From SCRA01 sp035533275 (GTDB lineage Bacteria > Vulcanimicrobiota > Vulcanimicrobiia > Vulcanimicrobiales > SCRA01), in the NCBI GenBank assembly GCA_035533275.1, contig DATLUD010000020.1, forward strand, positions 1 through 64,000: DNA of 64,000 nt, in the 5' to 3' direction. The translations under genes were made by a program, and so were the position numbers. Under the pieces are notes generated by a model. That model made no database searches. It worked only from the letters and a program-made list of their open reading frames with translations, and was not told the origin of the DNA. This document shows positions 1-5,789 of the stretch, piece after piece (position 1 is the first letter of the stretch; every line of letters starts with the position of its first letter).

Positions 1-115
1 AGGCGCTCTCATCGGCACGGAGCTCGTGGGACTCGTTCCGCTCGAAGCGGTCGTGGCGGCCGCATCCTACTACGGGGGCATCGCCGACATGGCGGCCGAC
101 GACGTCTATCTCTAG
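1..115 (+). CDS. Glutamate formimidoyltransferase-like protein, C-terminal end only
   Basis: Only the last 37 codons are inside the window, read in the frame starting at base 2 and ending with TAG at 113-115. The tail GTELVGLVPLEAVVAAASYY resembles the end of the formiminotransferase C-subdomain, where an (E/Q)IVGLVP(K/L)xAL motif is followed by a helix ending in xxYY. That enzyme moves the formimino group of formiminoglutamate to tetrahydrofolate at the end of histidine breakdown. This would fit the hut operon 16 kb downstream, although the genes are not adjacent. The call rests on a short tail, so another protein of similar fold is possible. Confidence 0.5.
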   Translation, partial: GALIGTELVGLVPLEAVVAAASYYGGIADMAADDVYL

Positions 116-141
116 CAGGGCGCGGAAGAACCCCCTGCTAG
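112..141. terminator. Bidirectional terminator-like hairpin
   Basis: CTAGCAGGG at 112-120 pairs perfectly with CCCTGCTAG at 133-141 around a 12-base loop. It lies exactly between two convergent genes and includes the upstream stop codon. No T tract follows on either strand, so efficient intrinsic termination is uncertain. Confidence 0.45.
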
Positions 142-151
142 GACTATGCTG

Positions 152-724
152 CTAGAGGCGCGCCGTCTGGATCGTCACCACGATGAAGACGGTGCCCTTC
201 TCCAGCTCCACGTTCTTGCCGTTGAGCAGGTACTTGTACGCGCTCGTAAGCAGGCCCATCGCCGGTATGGGCAGGTAGCTCGTGTAGAACGGCAGCGCAG
301 GGCTGACCCCATGCTGCCGAAGGTCCGCGACCTTCCGGTCGACGGTCACCTGGAGCTCGCCTCCGCCCGGCAGCCGCAGATAGCGGGCCTCCAGGAGCAG
401 CGAGCCCGGCCGGCTGTGGGCCCCCGCCGCCTGGGCGTCGGAGACGATGCCCAGGCCGGGCGTGTGGGCAGGCAGCACGGTACGTCCGTCGATGGTCAGC
501 GGCTCCATCGTCTCGAACCGGAAGAACTCCCCGGCCTTGGCCTTTCCCGAGTCCACCGTTTCGGAGAGCGCAACAGCGATGACCGTCCCGGCAGGGATGG
601 TCCTCTTGGCCGCTGCGGGGGCCGCCGCGACGAAAGCCGGCGGGGAGGGCGGAAACGCATAGAGCATGGGTACTAGGTTCAGTGAAGGTTTGGTAACTCT
701 TCGCCGATGTTGGGAAAGAGTCAT
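152..724 (-). CDS. Predicted secreted protein of unknown function
   Basis: This is a 190-residue protein that I cannot assign to a named family. The N-terminus has an Arg-rich stretch (HRRR), then a moderately hydrophobic segment and an Ala-rich AAAPAAA run, which reads as a weak export signal. The mature part begins KRTIPAGTVIAVALSETVDS. Phrases such as IPAGT, DGRTVLPA and EKGTVFIV suggest a beta-rich extracytoplasmic domain of the kind seen in envelope proteins. The ATG at 724 was chosen because it has GGAG 9 bases upstream and includes the basic n-region; ATG at 667 is the alternative. Its start lies only 6 bases from the divergent start at 731, so each promoter must lie inside the other gene. 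Confidence 0.6.
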   Translation of the reverse strand: MTLSQHRRRVTKPSLNLVPMLYAFPPSPPAFVAAAPAAAKRTIPAGTVIAVALSETVDSGKAKAGEFFRFETMEPLTIDGRTVLPAHTPGLGIVSDAQAAGAHSRPGSLLLEARYLRLPGGGELQVTVDRKVADLRQHGVSPALPFYTSYLPIPAMGLLTSAYKYLLNGKNVELEKGTVFIVVTIQTARL

Positions 725-730
725 TATGCA

Positions 731-1183
731 ATGCTCCGAGAGGTGAATACGACGGCTCAGTGGAGGGGAGAGATTCCCAGCGACCCGGAGTTCGTCAGCG
801 GAGCCCGCCGGTGGACCGTGGCGATCAGTCGCCATCTCGGAGCCGACGCGCAGACGTCGGCGGATCTCGAATGCGCCGTCGGCGAGGCGCTCGCGAACGC
901 CGTCGAGCACGGCCGCCGGGTCGGCCGCGAGCCGCGCAAGATCACCGTCCGCATCCAACGCACGCACGACCACCACTTGGTGGTCGAAGTGCTTGACAGC
1001 GGCGCCGCGTTCGACTTCACGCAGCACGGCGGCCGCCCCGGTGACGAGTACCGGAGCGCTCGCGGATTCGGCATCTTCCTGATGCGCCAGCTCATGGACG
1101 AGGTGCATTACGAGCATCGGCGCGCCGGCAACGTCGTGCGCCTGATCAAGCGGATCCCCGCGCGCCAAGAACACGCCTCCTAG
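731..1183 (+). CDS. RsbW-like serine kinase / anti-sigma factor (HATPase_c_2)
   Basis: This is a 150-residue single-domain GHKL ATPase. The N-box is visible as ECAVGEALANAVEHG near residues 48-62, the G1 box as EVLDSG near 84-89, and the G2 region as GFGIFLMRQLMD near 112-123. Proteins of this size and order are anti-sigma factors or serine kinases of partner-switching systems, which act with STAS-domain antagonists in the cytoplasm. No STAS protein, phosphatase or sigma factor is next to it, so its target is unknown. ATG 731 was chosen because AAAGAG lies 10 bases upstream. An ATG at 707 would overlap the start of the divergent gene. Confidence 0.8.
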   Translation: MLREVNTTAQWRGEIPSDPEFVSGARRWTVAISRHLGADAQTSADLECAVGEALANAVEHGRRVGREPRKITVRIQRTHDHHLVVEVLDSGAAFDFTQHGGRPGDEYRSARGFGIFLMRQLMDEVHYEHRRAGNVVRLIKRIPARQEHAS

Positions 1184-1337
1184 ACCGAGAGGAGCCTCGC
1201 GCTCGCCAGCGTAACGCCACCGGAGAAGGAGGCGGCGTCAAGCCGTTGCGATCATCGACCCGCGAACCGATCTCGTAGCCACGCTCGACGGCCTCGAAGC
1301 CGCCCGCCGGCGACAGGACGTTCCTGCCGCCCAAGCG

Positions 1338-1529
1338 TTGCTGCGGGAGTTGCCCGCGCGAGTAGGCGCGTGGCTAACGGGGCCTCGCGACGCTCCGTTC
1401 GTGGCCAATCTCGGGGCCTACGCCGAGCGGTGGACGGCGATCCAGCCCCGCCCCGACGACTTTTTCGATGCGCTCGCTCTCGTGACGGCCTCGCTGCGCG
1501 AGCGCCTCAGCGCGGACGGGCAATGCTAG
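1338..1529 (+). CDS. Small hypothetical protein, start codon unclear
   Basis: This short frame is open from 1215 to TAG at 1527-1529. The only canonical in-frame start is TTG at 1338, giving 63 residues with no useful ribosome site. A very strong GGAGAAGGAGG lies at 1222-1232, and the frame after it reads plausibly as protein (AIIDPRTDLVATLDGLEAAR). Translation may therefore begin near 1245-1251 at a non-standard codon such as ATC, giving about 93 residues. The product is helical, with no cysteines and no membrane segment. I do not recognise it. It ends 13 bases before bdhA and may be co-transcribed with it. Confidence 0.4.
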   Translation: MLRELPARVGAWLTGPRDAPFVANLGAYAERWTAIQPRPDDFFDALALVTASLRERLSADGQC

Positions 1530-1542
1530 GAGGGAGCACCGC

Positions 1543-2340
1543 ATGGCTGCACTCGACGCGCGCGGACGCGTGACGCTCGTTACCGGCGGGAGCCGCGGCA
1601 TCGGCCGCGCCATCGCTGCGGAGCTGGCCAAAGCCGGATCGGATCTGGCGATCCTCGACCTCGATCTCGCTCAGGCCGAAGCCGCGGCGGGCGAGCTCGC
1701 CATGGCGCACGGCGTTCGCGGGCGCGGCTACGCCCTCGACGTGCGCGACGCCGCGCGGGCAGCGGCGGTCTGCGAGCTCGCCGCCAAGGACCTCGGCGGC
1801 ATCGACCACGTGATCAACAACGCGGGCGTCCAGCACGTCGCGCCGCTCCCGGAGTTCCCCGAGGACAAATGGAACTTCGTGATCGAGATCAACCTCAACG
1901 GCATGTTCCACGTCACGAAGGCCGCGTGGCCGTACCTGCTGGCGCGCAAGCGCGGACGCATCGTCAACATCGCCAGCGTCCACGGCCTGGTGGCCTCGCC
2001 GTTCAAGCCCGCCTACATCGCCGCCAAGCACGGCGCGGTCGGCCTGACCAAGGCCGCCGCCCTCGAGGGAGCCGAGCACGGCATCACCGTCAACGCGATC
2101 TGCCCCGGCGCCGTCATGACGGACATCATCCGCAACCAGATCGAGGATCTGCGCAGCTCTTTCGGAGGGAACCTGACCGACGAGCAGGTGCTCGAGAAGG
2201 CGTTCCTCTACGCCATGCCCACCAAGAAGATGATCGACCCCGAGGAAGTGGGCGCCCTCGCCGCCTTCCTCTGCTCCGACGCCGCCCGCTCCATCACCGG
2301 CGCGGCCATCCCCATCGACGGAGGATGGAGCGCGCACTGA
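1543..2340 (+). CDS. bdhA: 3-hydroxybutyrate dehydrogenase (SDR family)
   Basis: This is a 265-residue short-chain dehydrogenase that oxidises 3-hydroxybutyrate to acetoacetate with NAD in the cytoplasm. The glycine-rich TGGSRGIG lies at 14-21 and NNAG near 90. The catalytic serine lies in IASVHGLVAS, followed by the YxxxK pair in AYIAAKHG. The phrases ASVHGLVASPFK, NAICPGAVMT and ITGAAIPIDGGWSAH are those of the D-3-hydroxybutyrate dehydrogenase group rather than of FabG. The length is normal for the family. ATG 1543 has AGGAGGGAG upstream. It suggests use of polyhydroxybutyrate or ketone bodies, but no PHB genes are near. Two structured repeats follow the stop codon. Confidence 0.85.
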   Translation: MAALDARGRVTLVTGGSRGIGRAIAAELAKAGSDLAILDLDLAQAEAAAGELAMAHGVRGRGYALDVRDAARAAAVCELAAKDLGGIDHVINNAGVQHVAPLPEFPEDKWNFVIEINLNGMFHVTKAAWPYLLARKRGRIVNIASVHGLVASPFKPAYIAAKHGAVGLTKAAALEGAEHGITVNAICPGAVMTDIIRNQIEDLRSSFGGNLTDEQVLEKAFLYAMPTKKMIDPEEVGALAAFLCSDAARSITGAAIPIDGGWSAH

Positions 2341-2362
2341 CGCTCCTTCATCCTCGTCCGTG

Positions 2363-2511
2363 ATTGCGGTGCGGGCCGTTACCCCGTTCGGAGGACGCCC
2401 GTCGGCGCGCGATCCTGCGCGCCTCCTGCTCCGCTTCGCGCGCGCTCCCGCCCTCCGTGGCTCCGCGCGCGCCTCAGAGGCCTCCTCAGGGGTAACGGCC
2501 CGCGCCGCAAT
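2363..2511 (-). repeat. Structured intergenic repeat, copy D
   Basis: Arms at 2363-2385 and 2489-2511 are complementary at 22 of 23 positions. Read on the minus strand, the interior aligns with the other copies: a CTCTGAGG-like lead, an inner helix CGCGCGC / GCGCGCG, the short hairpin GCC-ACGGA-GGC, a GCGAAGC..GCAGGA stretch, a second hairpin GGCGCGC-N6-GCGCGCC, and a GACGGGCGTCC tail. The core is the most G+C-shifted of the family, with many changes that keep pairing. It lies 3' of bdhA, opposed to copy A in the gap before dapD. Confidence 0.7.
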
Positions 2512-2616
2512 CCCGTACGTCCGCGCAGCCGCCGCGCAGTACGCAAGAGGGAATGGCGGCTGGAGCGCGCACGAACGCTCCTACCCTCGTTCATCGCGTC
2601 TCGCGTTGCGGCGTCG

Positions 2617-2741
2617 GCGGAACGCCTCTGAGGGGGAGTCTGAGGTCCGAGCGGAGCCAGGACGGCGAGAGCGAGGACGAGGCTAGCAGGAGCGGCACAT
2701 GGATGTGCCGCGACGCGCGTCCCCCGAATGGGACGTTCCGC
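2617..2741 (+). repeat. Structured intergenic repeat, copy A
   Basis: Outer arms GCGGAACG (2617-2624) and CGTTCCGC (2734-2741) enclose the family core at 2638-2691. In the core, GTCC-GA-GC (2645-2652) faces GC-GA-GGAC (2671-2678), with a tandem G.A mismatch. Inside these lies the hairpin GCC-AGGAC-GGC (2656-2666). A perfect second hairpin follows, GCGGCACAT-GG-ATGTGCCGC at 2692-2711, then GTCCC-N6-GGGAC. It sits in the 429-base gap between the convergent bdhA and dapD, head to head with copy D. No gene is evident in that gap. Confidence 0.75.
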
Positions 2742-2769
2742 TGACGGCCGCAACAAGGGGCGCGATCGC

Positions 2770-3594
2770 CTACGCGCTGACGCCGAAATCGCGCAATGCG
2801 GCGTTGAGCGTGGTCTTGCGGTCCGTCGACTCCTTGCGCTGACCGACGATGAGCGCACAGGGAACCTGATACTCTCCGGCGGGGAAGCGTTTGGGCATGG
2901 TGCCGGGGATGACGACGCTGCGCGCGGGGACGCGTCCGCGCGTGATCGCCGGCTCGCTGCCGGTGACGTCGACGATGGGCGTGGACGCGGTGAGGACCAC
3001 GTTCGCGCCGAGCACCGCCTCGCGCTCGACGAGCACGCCTTCCACGACGATGCAGCGCGAGCCGATGAAGCAGCCGTCCTCGACGATCACGGGCTGCGCC
3101 TGCGCGGGCTCCAGAACGCCGCCGATGCCGACGCCGCCTGAGAGATGCACGCCCTTGCCGATCTGCGCGCAGGATCCCACGGTGGCCCACGTGTCGACCA
3201 TCGTCCCCTCGTCGACGTAGGCGCCGATGTTGACGTAACCCGGCATCAGGATGCAGCCGCGCGCCAGGAACGAGCCGTAGCGTGCCACGCCCGGAGGGAC
3301 GCAGCGCACGCCCAGCTCCGCGTAGTTCCGCTTCGTCGGCACCTTGTCGAAGAACGTGAGCCCCGTATCCGGGTCCGCCATCTCGCGACTCTCGTGGCGC
3401 GCGAAGTAGAGGAGGATCGCCTGTTTGACCCAGGCATGCGTCACCCAGCCGTCGGGGCGAGGCTCGCAGACGCGCAACTCGCCGCGATCGAGCAGGGCGA
3501 CGATCTCGTCGACGACGCCCCCTTCCGCTCCGCGCGCGGCGCTCGAGTCGGCGATCAGGTGCTCCACGGCACGTTGATAGCTGCTGGCTTCCAT
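2770..3594 (-). CDS. dapD: Tetrahydrodipicolinate N-succinyltransferase
   Basis: This 274-residue enzyme succinylates 2,3,4,5-tetrahydrodipicolinate using succinyl-CoA, the committed step of the succinylase branch of lysine and diaminopimelate synthesis. After an N-terminal helical part come hexapeptide-repeat turns forming a left-handed beta helix (ARGCILMPGYVNIGAYVDEG, TWATVGSCAQIGKGVHLSGG). The DapD-typical VPTKRNYAELGVRCVPPGVARYG precedes them, and the family end VPCALIVG..DRKTTLNAALRDF is present. The length matches the family. It is isolated: no other dap gene is in the window, and it converges on bdhA across the repeat pair. Its own promoter must lie in the 112-base gap before tkt. Confidence 0.93.
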   Translation of the reverse strand: MEASSYQRAVEHLIADSSAARGAEGGVVDEIVALLDRGELRVCEPRPDGWVTHAWVKQAILLYFARHESREMADPDTGLTFFDKVPTKRNYAELGVRCVPPGVARYGSFLARGCILMPGYVNIGAYVDEGTMVDTWATVGSCAQIGKGVHLSGGVGIGGVLEPAQAQPVIVEDGCFIGSRCIVVEGVLVEREAVLGANVVLTASTPIVDVTGSEPAITRGRVPARSVVIPGTMPKRFPAGEYQVPCALIVGQRKESTDRKTTLNAALRDFGVSA

Positions 3595-3706
3595 GGCGGC
3601 CCCGGTTCGCTTGCCATGCCGCGCATCACCTGGCGGCCGCGGCGAGTTTTCTCTCCAGGCCCCCGCTAGACGGGATGATGGGTACGGCTAAAGAACAGAC
3701 TTCACC

Positions 3707-5719
3707 ATGCCGAACACGCCTGCCGACGAGCGCAACATCAACACCATCCGCTTCCTCTGCGTGGACGCGGTCGAGAAAGCGAAGTCCGGACATCCGGGCA
3801 TGCCTCTGGGTGCGGCCGCCGAGGCCTACGCCCTCTGGACTCGCCATCTCAAGCACAGTCCCTCGAACCCCCATTGGTTCGACCGCGATCGGTTCGTGCT
3901 CTCGTCGGGGCACGCGTCGATGCTGCTCTACGCGCTGCTCTACCTTACAGGGTACGGTCTGGAGCTCGACGACCTTCGCGCGTTCCGCCAATTGGGAAGC
4001 CGCACCCCCGGCCACCCCGAGCGGGGCGCGGCGCCCGGCGTCGAGGTGACCACCGGCCCGCTTGGGCAAGGCATCGGCAACGCCGTGGGCATGGCCATAG
4101 CCGAGGCCAACCTGGCGGCGCGCTACAATCGCCCGGGGCACGCGATCGTCGATCACTTCACGTACGCGATGGTCAGCGACGGCGACCTGATGGAGGGGAT
4201 CGGCAACGAGGCCGCTTCGCTGGCCGGCCACCTGGGACTCGGCAAGCTGATCGTTCTCTACGACGACAACCACGTCTCGCTCGCGGGCGCCACCGACGTG
4301 ACGTACACGGAGGGGGTCGCCCCGAAGTTCGATGCTCTGGGCTGGCACACGCAGTTCGTCACCCACGACCTTTCCTGCGATGCCGACGTCATCTCGCGGG
4401 CGATCGAGGAGGCGCGGCGCGTGACCGACCGCCCCTCGCTCATCCTCGTCCGGTCCACGATCGGCTACGGCTCGCCGGTCGCCGGCTCGTCCAAGGCCCA
4501 CGGCGAGCCGCTGGGGCCGGAGGATGCCAAGCGGACGAAAGAGACTCTTGGGTGGCCGATCGAGCCGCCCTTCTACGTTCCCGCGGAATCGCTGACGTTC
4601 TTCCGTCAAGCCGTCGAGCGGGGCCGGCATGACGAGCAGGCGTGGAACGAGCGCTTCGAGCGCTACGCCGCCGCCTTCCCCGCCGAGGCCGCCGACCTGC
4701 GCCGCATGATCGCCGGCGACCCGCCGGCGGATCTCGCCGAGCACCTCCCGACGTTTGCTCCGGAAGACGGCGAGATCGCCACGCGCGACGCCGCCGGCAA
4801 GGTGGAGAACGCGCTGGCTGCAGCGCTTCCCGAGCTCATGGGCGGCAGCGCCGATCTCGACCCCTCCACCAAGACGTACCTGAAGGACCTCGGCGACTTC
4901 CAGCCGCACAGCTACGAGGGGCGCAACATCCATTGGGGCGTCCGCGAGCACGTGATGGGCGCCGCCTCGAACGGCATGGCCGCGCACGGCGCCGTGCTGC
5001 CGTTCACGGCGACGTTTCTGACGTTCGCGGACTACATGCGGCCGTCGATTCGCTTGGCCGCGCTCAGCAAGCTGCACGTCGTCTTCGTCTTCACGCACGA
5101 CTCGATCATGTTGGGCGAGGATGGCCCGACGCACCAGCCCGTGGAGCAGGTGGCGAGCCTGCGCGCGATACCGAACCTCACGGTCGTGCGGCCGGCCGAT
5201 GCCAACGAGACCGCCGGGGCGTGGCGCCAGGCGGCGACCGCGCGCGGCGGTCCGACCGCCATCATCTTGACCCGGCAAAAGGTACCGACCCTCGCCGGAA
5301 CCGCCGGGGCCCCCGTCGAGCGCGGCGCATACGTCCTGGCCGACGCAAGCGGACCGCTCGACCTGATCCTGATCGCCACCGGCTCGGAAGTTGCGCTCGC
5401 CCTTCAGGCACGCGCGCTGCTCGAGGAGCGCGGCATCGGCACGCGCGTGGTCTCGATGCCGTCCTGGGAGCTCTTCGAGCAGCAGGATCCGGCCTACCGC
5501 GACGACGTTCTCCCGCCGCACGCCGCCGCACGCCTCTCCGTGGAAGCGGCGGTGACATTCGGCTGGAGCCGCTGGGTGGGAGAGCGCGGCGCCTCGATCG
5601 GCATCGACCGGTTCGGCGAATCGGCGCCGATGGCGGCGCTGGCGAAGCACTTCGGCTTCACGCCCGAGCACGTCGCCGAACGGGGCGCCTCGCTCGTGGC
5701 CGCGGCGGTGCGCGGTTGA
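3707..5719 (+). CDS. tkt: Transketolase
   Basis: This 670-residue thiamine-diphosphate enzyme moves two-carbon ketol units between sugar phosphates in the non-oxidative pentose phosphate pathway. The N-terminal FLCVDAVEKAKSGHPGMPLG and SSGHAS motifs, the cofactor motif GDGDLMEG...N and the catalytic glutamate in WGVREHVMG are all present, as is the C-terminal lobe with LIATGSEV. The length is that of a full bacterial transketolase. It heads an operon of six genes on the same strand, 70 bases ahead of tal-pgi, so carbon rearrangement and oxidation steps are probably co-expressed. Confidence 0.95.
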   Translation: MPNTPADERNINTIRFLCVDAVEKAKSGHPGMPLGAAAEAYALWTRHLKHSPSNPHWFDRDRFVLSSGHASMLLYALLYLTGYGLELDDLRAFRQLGSRTPGHPERGAAPGVEVTTGPLGQGIGNAVGMAIAEANLAARYNRPGHAIVDHFTYAMVSDGDLMEGIGNEAASLAGHLGLGKLIVLYDDNHVSLAGATDVTYTEGVAPKFDALGWHTQFVTHDLSCDADVISRAIEEARRVTDRPSLILVRSTIGYGSPVAGSSKAHGEPLGPEDAKRTKETLGWPIEPPFYVPAESLTFFRQAVERGRHDEQAWNERFERYAAAFPAEAADLRRMIAGDPPADLAEHLPTFAPEDGEIATRDAAGKVENALAAALPELMGGSADLDPSTKTYLKDLGDFQPHSYEGRNIHWGVREHVMGAASNGMAAHGAVLPFTATFLTFADYMRPSIRLAALSKLHVVFVFTHDSIMLGEDGPTHQPVEQVASLRAIPNLTVVRPADANETAGAWRQAATARGGPTAIILTRQKVPTLAGTAGAPVERGAYVLADASGPLDLILIATGSEVALALQARALLEERGIGTRVVSMPSWELFEQQDPAYRDDVLPPHAAARLSVEAAVTFGWSRWVGERGASIGIDRFGESAPMAALAKHFGFTPEHVAERGASLVAAAVRG

Positions 5720-5789
5720 ATATCGGCAAGAGCCGCTTGGCAACGCAGGGATGACACAAATCAGAGGTTCCCATAGCAGAGGAGACGTC

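Noticed and set aside
2692..2711. A simple terminator for bdhA at the perfect 9-base-pair hairpin
   Set aside because: There is no T tract, it lies 350 bases from the stop, and the same hairpin position recurs with different sequence in the other repeat copies. It is better explained as part of that element.
3626..5743. A 705-codon minus-strand frame opposite transketolase
   Set aside because: It covers a fully conserved transketolase on the plus strand. Its composition (Arg, Gly, Ala, Val) is typical of a G+C-rich antisense frame.
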